DNA of 64,000 nt, taken from Haloimpatiens massiliensis. GTDB lineage: Bacteria; Bacillota; Clostridia; Clostridiales; Clostridiaceae. Below the pieces are notes generated by a model. It had not been told where the DNA came from and ran no database searches. It saw nothing but the letters and a program-made list of their open reading frames with translations. Shown here one piece after another: positions 23,363-32,608 of this stretch (position 1 is the first letter of the stretch; the number at the start of each line of letters is the position of its first letter). Location: assembly GCF_900184255.1 (NCBI RefSeq), contig NZ_LT854640.1:124345-188344 (forward strand), written 5' to 3'. The translations under genes and the position numbers were made by a program.

Positions 23363-25816
23363 ATGGACTGGTATAATTACACGTGGAATTATGTAGTAAA
23401 AACATTGAATAGTGATATTTATTATGGATTGAAGGAAGAACAAATTTTAAAGTCTAGAGAAGAATATGGAGATAATAGGATAGAAAAACCTATAAATAAG
23501 AATATTTGGTTATTGATTTTAGAAGAATTGAAGAATGTCTTTTTAATTATTTTTATAGTAAATATTATAATTTTAATTTATAGTAAAAATTATATTTGGG
23601 CAACTTTCATAACATTATGTTTTGTGGTGAACATAGGAATAATAGTAAAATTAGAAAAAGATAGATTTAAGGGATTAAATCAAATAGACAAATTAAATAC
23701 ATACAATGTGCAGACTATTAGAAACGGTAAGGATATGATAATCCCAGCACAAGATTTAGTGGTTGGTGATATAGTTTGTTTAAATAAAGGTAACATAGTA
23801 CCAGCAGATATAAGACTTATTAAGGGAAATAATTTAAAGGTTAAAGAAAATTCTGTAACTGGTGAAAATTATATAATGGACAAGTATGAAACCAAGATTG
23901 AAGAAAGGGATATATCTCTTTCTCAAATGAATAATATATTGTTTAGGTCTTCCTATATAGCACAAGGGGAAGGCATTGGTATAGTAGTTACCACTGGAAT
24001 GAAAACACAAATTGGTAATATAGTACATATGTCATTTAAAGATGAAAATAGGGAAGTACATTTTAAAAAAGATTTGTTTAATAAACTAAACTCAATTACA
24101 TATATATGGATTGCATTTATGCTGCTAGAATTATTTTTAGGATTTAAAAAGTATACGGATTTAGAAGGGGTAGTTAGCAACTTAGGAAAAAACTTATCCA
24201 TATATACAGCTAGTCCCATATTGATAGTTTTAGTTATGGCTTATACATATACTATATTTAAATTGAAAAAACAGGGTATGGTTTTAAAAAATATATCTTC
24301 TCTTTATGGAATAGGTAATGTAAATATAGTGGCTTTTGAAAAAATGGGAACATTATCTCAAGAGGCCATGGAGTTTAAAAATATATATATAAATGGAGAA
24401 CTAAAGGAAGTACCTAGCGTTCAGTTTAAATTTGATGAAGATATAGAAAGACTTATTTCCATAGCTGTTTTATGTAGTAGCGGAAAACATTCTGCTCTAA
24501 AGGAAATTGAAAGAGAAACATTAGAAGAAGCAGAGCTTATGGAATTTTGTAAAGTTTATAATATATATAAGACTTCTTTAGAAGTTAAATATCCTAAAAT
24601 TGCAGAAATACCCATGGATCCTATTAGAAAAACTGTAGTTACAATAAATAAAGTAGATGAAAACTTCAGAGCTAATGTAAAAGGATTTTTAGACTATATA
24701 TTAGAAAGATGTACACATATAAGGTTAAATGGTGTAGAGAGAGAAATAACTAAAGATGATATCGCTAAAATAAAAAATATAAATTTAAAGTTATGTGGAG
24801 AATGTTTGAATGTAGTTGCCTTAGCTTCAAGAGCTTTTAGTTATGAACCTAGTTTAAATGAAAATATTGAAAGTAATTTAGTTTTCGAAGGACTTTTAGC
24901 TTTTAATAATCCATTAAAGGATGATTATGAAGATATATTAAATTATTATGGAATGAACTGCATAAAACCTATTTTTTTAACAAAAGACAATAAACTTACA
25001 GCTTATTCTATAGGTAGAAAAGTTAAGTTAGTGACAAAAGTAGATCAGGTTTTATCAGGAGTAGAGATAAGTTATATGAATGAAGAACAGCTAGAATACA
25101 GCATAGGCAAGGTAAGTATATTTTCAAATATAGATGATAAATCTAAAGCAAGAACAGCAGAAATGCTTAAGCAAAAAGGATATAATCTAGCTATGGTTGG
25201 AAAAAATCTTAAGGATTTGTCGTATTTAACACACTGCTATGTATCTATGGCTTTGGGGGAAGGATGTAGTAATACTCTAAAAAAATTATGTCATGTATTT
25301 GCTGAAAAGTTTAATTTGGAAAGTTGTAAGGTCTTAATAAATAGCAGCAAAAGCTTTAAAAACTTTTTTAATGATGCCATATTATATTTTACTTATATTT
25401 TTATTTGTGAAGGGGTCAATATTTCTCTTTTTAATGTGTTAAATATAAATCATGTATTACCTATATATTTTTATTTATATATAAACCTAGTAACAGTGCC
25501 TATTATGGGTATAGCTATTTTAAAAGAAGTTAATTCAGAAGAACATAAGTGGAGAGAGGAAGAAAAATTAAATATTTTAAATAAAAATGTTTTAAAAGCT
25601 ATAATTGGGGGAGCTTTACCAGTGTTAACTTTTAATGTATTACAATATATATCCAGTGATTTCATTGATGATGTTTATTTAGTACTTTTAAATTTTTTAA
25701 TAGTATTAATGGGGTTACATTTTAAGGAGAAGGAAAGCAAATTATTTAAAAATAAAATATCTAATATTCTATTTTTAGTATGTATTTTACTTCCGTTTTT
25801 AACGTTTCTAGTATAA
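23363..25816 (+). CDS. P-type ATPase-like membrane protein lacking catalytic motifs (pseudoenzyme)
   Basis: An intact 817-codon frame with the P2-type Ca2+-ATPase layout: N-terminal cation-ATPase domain, two membrane helices (about 50-98), actuator domain with VVGDIVCLNKGNIVPADIRLI (133-153), helices near 247-300, a P/N domain, and C-terminal helices (670-815). Every catalytic motif is changed: TGES is TGEN (166-169), the PEGLP region is SPILIV, the phosphorylation motif DKTGT is EKMGT (326-330, Glu for the acceptor Asp), KGA is KGF (440-442), TGD is TKD, and GDGxND is GKNLKD (613-618). Pumping by the normal cycle is therefore unlikely, yet there is no stop or frameshift. Role unknown. Confidence 0.85.
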   Translation: MDWYNYTWNYVVKTLNSDIYYGLKEEQILKSREEYGDNRIEKPINKNIWLLILEELKNVFLIIFIVNIIILIYSKNYIWATFITLCFVVNIGIIVKLEKDRFKGLNQIDKLNTYNVQTIRNGKDMIIPAQDLVVGDIVCLNKGNIVPADIRLIKGNNLKVKENSVTGENYIMDKYETKIEERDISLSQMNNILFRSSYIAQGEGIGIVVTTGMKTQIGNIVHMSFKDENREVHFKKDLFNKLNSITYIWIAFMLLELFLGFKKYTDLEGVVSNLGKNLSIYTASPILIVLVMAYTYTIFKLKKQGMVLKNISSLYGIGNVNIVAFEKMGTLSQEAMEFKNIYINGELKEVPSVQFKFDEDIERLISIAVLCSSGKHSALKEIERETLEEAELMEFCKVYNIYKTSLEVKYPKIAEIPMDPIRKTVVTINKVDENFRANVKGFLDYILERCTHIRLNGVEREITKDDIAKIKNINLKLCGECLNVVALASRAFSYEPSLNENIESNLVFEGLLAFNNPLKDDYEDILNYYGMNCIKPIFLTKDNKLTAYSIGRKVKLVTKVDQVLSGVEISYMNEEQLEYSIGKVSIFSNIDDKSKARTAEMLKQKGYNLAMVGKNLKDLSYLTHCYVSMALGEGCSNTLKKLCHVFAEKFNLESCKVLINSSKSFKNFFNDAILYFTYIFICEGVNISLFNVLNINHVLPIYFYLYINLVTVPIMGIAILKEVNSEEHKWREEEKLNILNKNVLKAIIGGALPVLTFNVLQYISSDFIDDVYLVLLNFLIVLMGLHFKEKESKLFKNKISNILFLVCILLPFLTFLV

Positions 25817-25896
25817 TATTACATAGAGGCTGAACTTTCATATGTTTTTATGTATTATATACTAGATAATATTATTTTATAAAGTTAAAAAAGATT

Positions 25897-25935
25897 ACAC
25901 CTGCCTATATATGTCAACAATATATAGGGAGGTGT
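25897..25935 (+). promoter_or_regulatory. Ribosome-site-sequestering hairpin before the comEC-like gene
   Basis: ACACCTGCCTATATAT (25897-25912) pairs with ATATATAGGGAGGTGT (25920-25935) in 15 of 16 positions. The right arm contains the GGGAGGTG ribosome site of the TTG at 25943, so the folded form should block initiation. No T-run follows, so it is not an ordinary terminator. Confidence 0.6.
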
Positions 25936-25942
25936 ATTTTAA

Positions 25943-27244
25943 TTGTATAATAGGCCGCTTATTTATTATCTATTTTTTATGGTAGTAGGTTCTGTTGCAT
26001 TTTTGATATCATTAAAAAGCAGTATTTTAAGTGTTATTTTTATTTTTTTAATAATTATTCCTTTTTTCTTTACATTAGACTATAAAAAATTCTTTTTTGT
26101 GAATATATGCTTTTTAATTTTAGGAATGATTTGTTTTAATTTATATTTTAATGTGCAAGTATCTAAGGAAGAGTGTTTTAGAGTTACAGAGAAAAAAATG
26201 GGTGTTTTTACTGCTAACTTTAAAGGAAGAAGAATTTATTTATGTGGTAATACTGGTGGACTAAAAGAGGGAATGAAGGTTTGTGTACAAGGAGATTATG
26301 TGAAGAATATAGATTATGAAAAGGGCATAATAGGCCAGTTTTTTATAAAAAATTATTATGTTAAAAAAACAGATATAATATATAAAATGCATGTGTTTAA
26401 AGAGAAGATATATAATAAATACATAGAAATATTGGGGAAAGATAAAAGTTCTATAATGATGGCATTATGCTGTGGTGATAGTAAGTACTTGTCCTACGAT
26501 AAGAAGAAAGATTATGCTAAATTGGGTATAGTGCATGTACTTTGTGTTTCTGGATTTCACATATCCATAGTATATAAGATGCTTGAAAAAATATTTAAAG
26601 AAAAGATTGGGGCAGCAGCCACATTTGTATATGTAATTTTTACTGGAATGAAAGCATCAGCACTAAGGGCATATATAATGATAGTTATATGCAAATTTTC
26701 TAAGAAATTGTATAAAAAATATGATGCTTTATCAGCTATTTCTCTAGCTGCTATTATATTGATTTCTATAAGACCTTATTATATATTGGACATAGGCTTT
26801 AATCTTTCTTTTTTAGCCACTTTTGGAATACTCCTGTATAGTAAAAAAATAATGAGATGCCTATATAAACTTCCTAGTTTTTTAAATGAAATTATAAGTA
26901 TATCTCTCAGTGCTCAAGTATTTACTTTACCATATATAGCTTTTACTATAAATGATGTAAGCATTAGCTTTCTACTAGGAAATATATTTTTGATGCCTAT
27001 ATATTCTATAGCTATAATATTAGGTAATTTAGCTATGATTTTTGTATATTTTACAAGGTTATTTAATAGTATATGCTATATTTTATATACAGCACTTACT
27101 GCAATACAGGGAGGAAATAAAATACTATTAGAATTGTCACCACCACTATTAAAATTAAATGAATATTACGGGGTAGCAATATTAGTGTTTTACTTACATT
27201 ATTCATTGATAAAAAACTCCATAAAAGAAGAATTTATTAATTAA
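25943..27244 (+). CDS. comEC: ComEC/Rec2-type DNA-uptake channel lacking the MBL domain
   Basis: ComEC forms the membrane channel for single-stranded DNA entry. This 433-residue version has the N-terminal helices and a DUF4131-like segment (about 1-135) and the Competence domain (from about 170) with GIVHVLCVSGFHISIVYKM, the family's LAVSGLH-type motif, and several C-terminal helices. It ends there: the metallo-beta-lactamase-like domain of full-length ComEC (usually about 750 residues in total) is absent and not found in any downstream frame. Start TTG 25943 with GGGAGGTG 8 bases upstream, inside a hairpin. Confidence 0.85.
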   Translation: MYNRPLIYYLFFMVVGSVAFLISLKSSILSVIFIFLIIIPFFFTLDYKKFFFVNICFLILGMICFNLYFNVQVSKEECFRVTEKKMGVFTANFKGRRIYLCGNTGGLKEGMKVCVQGDYVKNIDYEKGIIGQFFIKNYYVKKTDIIYKMHVFKEKIYNKYIEILGKDKSSIMMALCCGDSKYLSYDKKKDYAKLGIVHVLCVSGFHISIVYKMLEKIFKEKIGAAATFVYVIFTGMKASALRAYIMIVICKFSKKLYKKYDALSAISLAAIILISIRPYYILDIGFNLSFLATFGILLYSKKIMRCLYKLPSFLNEIISISLSAQVFTLPYIAFTINDVSISFLLGNIFLMPIYSIAIILGNLAMIFVYFTRLFNSICYILYTALTAIQGGNKILLELSPPLLKLNEYYGVAILVFYLHYSLIKNSIKEEFIN

Positions 27245-27513
27245 CTCAACTTTCGCACATAAAGCTTAAACTCTACATTAGATTAATAAGGTTTTTAATT
27301 TAAAAATTAGAATGTAAAATAGTAGGTGAGAGGTAAAAAGTAAGAAGTAATAGTGAAAAGGTAATAGTTGTTACTTACAAATTAATTATAAAAAACTCTT
27401 TGAGTTTTATCCTTAACTCTTACCTATCACTTACCTGCAAATTTTAAATTATAGTTAATTTCTAAAAGAGCTTTATTCTTCATTTTGAATTTTATATGCG
27501 AAAGTTCAGTTAA
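27243..27513. repeat. 271-bp inverted-repeat element (AACTTTCG family) with inner stuttered hairpin
   Basis: Left end AACTCAACTTTCGCACATAA and right end, inverted, AACTGAACTTTCGCATATAA. Inside, 27322-27438 is another inverted repeat built from variants of AGGTGAGAGGTAAAAAGTAAG and complementary CTTACCTATCACTTACCT. The left end overlaps the comEC stop codon. It fills the 27245-27649 gap; no gene is seen there. Confidence 0.6.
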
Positions 27514-27649
27514 TAATTTAACTTTTATAAATAATTTTTAAGCACTACAGTATATAGATGAAAAAAATACAAAAGTAGAAGGATGTTTTAGAAAGTATAA
27601 TTAACTGGTATAATAGTTGTGTAAATAGTTAAGTTTGGGAGAGATAGGT

Positions 27650-28675
27650 ATGATTTTAAAATTGTTTGAACTAGAAAAAAAGATAAAAGCTAATGACATA
27701 AAAGGTGCATACTTGTTTTGCAGTACTGATAGTAAATTAATAAGAGACACCATAAATAGTATAAAGGATAGAGTTTTAGAAAAGAATTTTATGGAGTTCA
27801 ACTATATAAAGATAGATGGAAGTAAATTGGAAAGTATGGATTCTATAATAAATGCCTGTGAGACATTGCCTTTTATGAGTGATAAAAAATTAATTGAGAT
27901 TTATAATTTTAAACTTTTAGGAAAGGATAAAGATGAGGGGATTATAAAAGAGCTTAGAGAATATTTAAAGAATATTCCACCTGAATCAATACTTATAATG
28001 TATTATTCTCTAGAAACTGAAAGGGAAAAACCATCTAAAAATTTTAATAAGCTTTCAGGTGTAAGTGGCGTTTGTGGATGCAAACTAGATAAATTAAAAG
28101 GTATGGAGCTTCAAAAAAGAACAAAAGAAATGTTTGAGAAGAGAGGAAAAAAGATTGAAAGAAGTCATTTGAGTTTCTTTTGTTCTGTGGTAGATAATAA
28201 TATAAACGTAGTAGAAAATGAAGTGGAGAAATTATGTGCTTATACAGAAGGAAGAGAGATTACTAAAAGAGATATAGAAGAAATACTTCCTCAAAAAGGA
28301 GAAAATGATATATTTAATTTAGTAGATTTTCTTTCTAGAAAAAACATTAATAAAGCGATAGATATATTAAACGAACTTATATATAAGGGGGAAGCTATTA
28401 CAGTAATTTTAAGCATGATAGAAAGACAGTTTAGGCTTCTTTTAAATTTAAAACTAGGTATAAAAGCAGGAAAGACAAAGGAAGAATTAACTAAAGAATT
28501 GAGACTTCATCCTTACGTTTGTGAAAATATGATGAAACAAAGTACTAGTTTCAAAGAGCAACAATTAAAAAATATTTTAAATTCTTGTATAGAATCAGAG
28601 AAAAAAATAAAAAGCTCATCTGTAGATAATAAAGTAGAGTTGGAACTTTTAATTATGAATACTTTAATAGCATAA
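27650..28675 (+). CDS. holA: DNA polymerase III delta subunit
   Basis: Clamp-loader subunit that opens the beta clamp at primed sites. 341 residues, normal for the Gram-positive family: an N-terminal AAA-like fold without a working Walker A (KGAYLFCSTDSKLI), the FNYIKIDG segment, a lid region and the C-terminal helical collar (FNLVDFLSRKNINKAIDIL). It is followed by convergent rpsT, the standard Firmicute holA-rpsT pair. ATG 27650 chosen; in-frame TTG 27635 lacks a ribosome site. Confidence 0.92.
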   Translation: MILKLFELEKKIKANDIKGAYLFCSTDSKLIRDTINSIKDRVLEKNFMEFNYIKIDGSKLESMDSIINACETLPFMSDKKLIEIYNFKLLGKDKDEGIIKELREYLKNIPPESILIMYYSLETEREKPSKNFNKLSGVSGVCGCKLDKLKGMELQKRTKEMFEKRGKKIERSHLSFFCSVVDNNINVVENEVEKLCAYTEGREITKRDIEEILPQKGENDIFNLVDFLSRKNINKAIDILNELIYKGEAITVILSMIERQFRLLLNLKLGIKAGKTKEELTKELRLHPYVCENMMKQSTSFKEQQLKNILNSCIESEKKIKSSSVDNKVELELLIMNTLIA

Positions 28676-28693
28676 AATAAAAGCAAAAATAAT

Positions 28694-28717
28694 AAACCGG
28701 TGTGTACACACCGGTTT
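28694..28717. terminator. Bidirectional terminator between holA and rpsT
   Basis: AAACCGGTGTGTACACACCGGTTT is a perfect palindrome (here 24 bp; stem read from AAACCGGTGTGT) with A/T-rich flanks, placed between two convergent genes. Confidence 0.75.
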
Positions 28718-28722
28718 AATTA

Positions 28723-28989
28723 TTAAGCAGATAATTGAGCTAATTTTGCTGCTAATCTAGATTTCTTTCTTGAAGCTTTGTTCTTATGTAATATACCTTT
28801 AGATGTAGCCATATCTAAAGCTTTAGCAGTAGCTGTATATTGAACCTTAGCTTCTTCAAGATTATTTTTTGCTATTGCAGTCTCAAACTTTTTAATTTGG
28901 GATTTTAAAGCAGATTTTATCATCTTATTTCTAAGAGTTTTAGTTTCTAATACTTTTATTCTTTTCTTAGCTGATTTAATGTTTGCCAT
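28723..28989 (-). CDS. rpsT: Small-subunit ribosomal protein S20
   Basis: 88-residue basic protein with the S20 signature: ANIKSAKKRIKVLETKTLRN at the start and GILHKNKASRKKSRLAAKL at the end. S20 binds 16S rRNA early in 30S assembly. A strong AGGGGGTG-like site lies before the ATG on the minus strand. It is monocistronic and convergent with holA. Confidence 0.97.
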   Translation of the reverse strand: MANIKSAKKRIKVLETKTLRNKMIKSALKSQIKKFETAIAKNNLEEAKVQYTATAKALDMATSKGILHKNKASRKKSRLAAKLAQLSA

Positions 28990-29380
28990 TCCTTTTCACC
29001 CCCTTGTATTTTTGTAGGGTTTGCAGCTTTGGGGAAATCTGCATAAGCGATATATATAAATTTATATATATTTAACAAATGATATTATAGCATTAATTAT
29101 ATAGGACTTCAAGAGTAATTTATTGAGGCTTTTATTTAACAAAATGAATTTCTTGGGAAATGTCTACTCATTTAACTATAAGTTAGTAGTGAAAGATTCC
29201 AGTTTTATTTATAAAATTGCAATTATATCATTGGAAAAATTAGTTGTGGGATAAAATAAAAGTATTTGTAGAATACTATAAAATAAATAACAGCGTCAAA
29301 ATGTAGCATACGGTTTTTGAAAAATGGTAAATCAAAAGGAAAGGAGAAAGTTGAGTAGGTTTTATTCAACGGTGGTTACT
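28990..29380. other. Divergent intergenic region, rpsT / gpr
   Basis: 391 bp between divergent starts. It includes the rpsT leader (up to about 29060) and AT-rich DNA. I see no gene, repeat copy or confident sigma-factor site. An open frame reaches from 29324 into gpr but its start has no ribosome site. Confidence 0.5.
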
Positions 29381-30355
29381 ATGTTTAGTATAAGAACAGA
29401 TTTAGCAGTAGAAGCTAGAGAAATATATAAGCAGAAAAATAATAAAGATATGCCAGGAGTAGAGGTAAGAGAATATGAAGAAAACAATGTAAAGGTCACA
29501 AGAGTTACGGTAGTGGATGAAACTGGTGAGAAGGCCATGGGAAAACCTAAAGGGGACTACATAACTATAGATATGCCAGAGTTTGCACACTATGATGCAG
29601 ATACAAAAGATTACATAAGTAAGGTACTTGCCAAGGAACTATCAACTTTAGTTAAATTGGATGACAGTATGACAGCTATGGTAGTAGGACTTGGAAATGA
29701 AAAAGTAACTCCAGATGCCTTAGGGCCTAAAGTAGTTTCACAATTAATGATAACAAGACATTTAAAGCAACTTGTTCCTAATGAAATAGATGAAGGTATA
29801 AGACCTGTTTGTGCAATGGCACCAGGAGTTTTAGGGACTACAGGTATAGAAAGTAGTGAGATAGTAAGGTCTGTGGTGGATAAGGTAAAGCCCAATTTGG
29901 TTATATGCATAGATGCACTAGCTTCTAGAAAACTTCAGAGGGTTAATAGTACTATCCAAATAGGAAGCACAGGTATATCACCAGGTTCTGGAGTTGGAAA
30001 TAGGCGAATGGAGTTAAGTGAGAAAACATTAAATGTTCCAGTAATAGCTATAGGTGTTCCTACAGTAGTTGATGCAGCTACCATGGCAAATGATACCATA
30101 GATTTAGTAGTGGATGCATTAATAAATCAATCAGAAACTGGAAGTAAATTTTATAATATGTTAAAAGATTTAAATAAAAATGAAAAACAGAAACTTATAC
30201 AAGAAGTATTAGATCCATATGTAGGAAACTTAATGGTAACACCAAAAGAAGTAGATATGGTAGTGGAATCTGTAACGAAGATAGTTGCTAATGGAATAAA
30301 TATAGCATTGCAACCAGCATTAGAGCTAAAAGATATAAATAAGTATTTAGCATAG
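29381..30355 (+). CDS. gpr: Germination protease Gpr
   Basis: Cleaves small acid-soluble spore proteins at germination. It is about 324 residues from ATG 29381 (GGTGG 5 bases upstream) and shows the family's SIRTDLAVEARE start, the VVGLGNEKVTPDALGP and ICIDALASR blocks and the GTTGIES segment. Gpr is made as a zymogen whose propeptide ends just before xxRTDLA; with this start the propeptide would be only one or two residues. Alternatives TTG 29351 (AGGAG close by) or ATG 29324 would supply an 11-20 residue propeptide like that in Bacillus. Followed by spoIIP, the usual partner. Confidence 0.93.
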   Translation: MFSIRTDLAVEAREIYKQKNNKDMPGVEVREYEENNVKVTRVTVVDETGEKAMGKPKGDYITIDMPEFAHYDADTKDYISKVLAKELSTLVKLDDSMTAMVVGLGNEKVTPDALGPKVVSQLMITRHLKQLVPNEIDEGIRPVCAMAPGVLGTTGIESSEIVRSVVDKVKPNLVICIDALASRKLQRVNSTIQIGSTGISPGSGVGNRRMELSEKTLNVPVIAIGVPTVVDAATMANDTIDLVVDALINQSETGSKFYNMLKDLNKNEKQKLIQEVLDPYVGNLMVTPKEVDMVVESVTKIVANGINIALQPALELKDINKYLA

Positions 30356-30522
30356 AGGGTGAATGCTTAACATAATTTATATGTGAGGTATTTTATATTA
30401 AAAATATAGTTTTAAAATAATAGATTAAATATTTTCTATAAAAATAATAATTTTAGTAATATATTTTGCTCTCCATTAATATTCTATAAACTAAGAACAG
30501 TATAAACAAAGGGGGAGTAAAA

Positions 30523-31644
30523 TTGGATTACAGAAAAGTAAATAAAAAGATAGATTTGAATTTCAATAAAAGATTTAAGCTCATAATGAGTATATCGTGT
30601 ATTGTAGTAGTAATGATAATTACTTTATTAAGTCCTCAATTAGTAAATGGATATGAGATAGGAGGAGAAAACAAAAAATCTTCTTTTTATGTGAAAGTGT
30701 TTAACTATGCTATTCCAACAGCAAAGGTAGTAAATGATGATCTTTTAAATAATTACTCTTTAAAGGAGAGTTTTTTACAGGCTTTAGGCATTAAGAGTCC
30801 TAAATCCATATTAAGGAAAGAAATGGCAATTATAGATAAGGATGAAGCAGAAAAAGTAAAGGAAAATAATAATGATAAGAAAGTTGAAGATAAGATGTAT
30901 GATAAGGATGGGAAGTTAGTCATAGATCCTTTTAAATTAGATGATAAAGAAGTGTATAAAGACGTGCAGGACAATGATGCTACTGGAAAGGATACTATAA
31001 GTCCAGCTTATGATAGTAGTCTTAAAAAGACTTTGGATATGAATAAACCAGAAGTACTTATATATCATACTCATACCCATGAAAGTTATAAACCAGGGAA
31101 TCCTAGTAGCGAAGATCAAAAAGTGAATGTATGTTCAGTGGGAGATGTGCTGGCAAATGAATTAATGCAAAATTACGGTATATGTGTAATACATGATAAA
31201 ACTATCCATGATACCATTTACCCAAAGTGCTACCAAAAATCTGGTGAAACTTTAGATAGGTATTTAAAGAAATATGGTAACTTTAAATTAATAATAGATA
31301 TGCATAGAGATTCTGCATCAGATAAGAGGTTAGTTAGTACAAAATTAAATGGAGAAGAAGTAGCAAGATTTATGTTTGTAATAGAAAAGAGCAATCCTTT
31401 AGTGAAAAGTAACCTAGCTTTGACAAATAAATTAGTATCCATAAGTGATAAGTTATATCCAAATCTTTTAAGAAAACAGAAGATATATTATTATAATAGA
31501 GGTATGAGACATTTTAACCAAAATAAGAGTAAAAATAGTATTTTAATTGAAATGGGATCTTATGTGAATACAACAGATGAAGCTAAGAAGACAGCAAAAT
31601 ATATAGCAAGAATACTAGCAGAACACCTAAACAGAAAACAATAA
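30523..31644 (+). CDS. spoIIP: Stage II sporulation protein P
   Basis: Peptidoglycan amidase/endopeptidase of the DMP complex that drives engulfment of the forespore. 373 residues: N-terminal membrane helix (about 20-42), a variable linker, then the SpoIIP domain (about 165-370) with metal ligands in IYHTHTHESYKPG and DMHRDS and Glu in LIEMGSY. TTG 30523 follows GGGGGAG. It lies directly after gpr, as in most spore formers; transcription in the mother cell is inferred from the family. Confidence 0.94.
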   Translation: MDYRKVNKKIDLNFNKRFKLIMSISCIVVVMIITLLSPQLVNGYEIGGENKKSSFYVKVFNYAIPTAKVVNDDLLNNYSLKESFLQALGIKSPKSILRKEMAIIDKDEAEKVKENNNDKKVEDKMYDKDGKLVIDPFKLDDKEVYKDVQDNDATGKDTISPAYDSSLKKTLDMNKPEVLIYHTHTHESYKPGNPSSEDQKVNVCSVGDVLANELMQNYGICVIHDKTIHDTIYPKCYQKSGETLDRYLKKYGNFKLIIDMHRDSASDKRLVSTKLNGEEVARFMFVIEKSNPLVKSNLALTNKLVSISDKLYPNLLRKQKIYYYNRGMRHFNQNKSKNSILIEMGSYVNTTDEAKKTAKYIARILAEHLNRKQ

Positions 31645-31672
31645 GAATATATTGAGACATAATACATTGAAG

Positions 31673-31903
31673 AAAAATCTGATTTTAATTCCGTAATAAA
31701 TGTGTAATTTGGGACTGTTCACAATACGCCAAAAACTTCTAAATGTCTCACAGTTAAAGAACCTAAAGCTTTCAAACTCACTCGTTCCTCGTTCAAACAT
31801 GAAAGCTTCTTAACGGTTCCTTAACTGTGAAACATAAGAAGTTCTAAGGCTAGTTCAATAGTCCCCAATTCCACATTTATTACTACATTAAAATCAGATT
31901 TTT
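31673..31903. repeat. Large foldback element (a)
   Basis: A 231-bp near-palindrome: outer arm AAAAATCTGATTTTAA pairs with TTAAAATCAGATTTTT, with pairing continuing to the central loop near 31781-31797. The inner arm 31743-31763 pairs with 31815-31835 (19 of 21). It is an inverted homologue of foldback (b) with the same conserved blocks but different stem sequences. No ORF. Confidence 0.75.
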
Positions 31904-31939
31904 AGTTTAATATGTTTATGGTTGGAGAGGAGAAGCCCA

Positions 31940-32337
31940 CTAAAGGATGATTTTCCTCCACTACGTTACGGAAAATCTTTAATTTATAAAACAAATAAAA
32001 AGGCTCCCATAATCTTTTTAGGCGTAGCCTTTCGTTTAGAACTTAAATCTCGGTTATTAATAATATTTTCACTAATTGGGAGATACAATTAGTTATTTTA
32101 ATTAGGTACTAGTAAATACATAATTATTAAAATAAAATATTGGATAAAATTTAATATATTTTGCTATAATGCATTGGCTTGTATAAATCTTAGCTTTAAT
32201 ATTTAGACTGGCTACCGCCAATAAAAGATTGTAAAGGCTTAAAAGAAAAAGCTATAATTATTCGATTAATAGTGTAATTATAGTTTTTATTCAATTAAAG
32301 ATTTTCTGTAGCATAGCGGAGGAAAATCATCCTTTAG
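31940..32337. repeat. Inverted repeat between the two foldbacks
   Basis: Arms of about 44 bp (31940-31983 and 32294-32337; CTAAAGGATGATTTTCCTCC at the left) enclose about 310 bp of AT-rich DNA that includes a smaller hairpin near 32249-32293. No coding frame with a ribosome site is seen. Confidence 0.65.
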
Positions 32338-32376
32338 TTAGCTGTCTTCCTCATTTGATAGCTTATGCATGAACCG

Positions 32377-32608
32377 AAAAATCTATCTTTAAGGTAACAA
32401 TAAATATATTTTTTTAGACTATTGAGCTAGCCTTAGAAATTCTTTGTTTTCAAATTTCAATACCCGTTAAGAAGCTTTCATGTTTGAGCGCCGTTAGAAG
32501 CGAGTTTGAAAGCTTTAGGGTATTGAAATTTGAAAACATTAGAATTTCTTGGCGTATTGCGAATAGTCTTAAAAAATATATTTATTGTGGACTTAAAGAC
32601 AGATTTTT
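32377..32608. repeat. Large foldback element (b)
   Basis: A 232-bp near-palindrome in inverted orientation to (a). The inner arms 32447-32465 and 32518-32536 pair perfectly over 19 bp, and 32402-32420 pairs with 32566-32584 with one mismatch. The conserved centre (AAGCTTTCATGTTTGA and complement) matches (a). A 63-codon open frame here (32530-32721) lies within repeat DNA and is not counted as a gene. Confidence 0.75.

Noticed and set aside
27245..27649. A frameshifted remainder of ComEC (MBL domain)
   Set aside because: No frame on the plus strand codes for MBL motifs; the region is an inverted-repeat element.
32140..32260. A riboswitch or T-box upstream of lepA
   Set aside because: Several small hairpins are present but no conserved core of a known riboswitch or T-box sequence was seen, and the region is part of the foldback structure.
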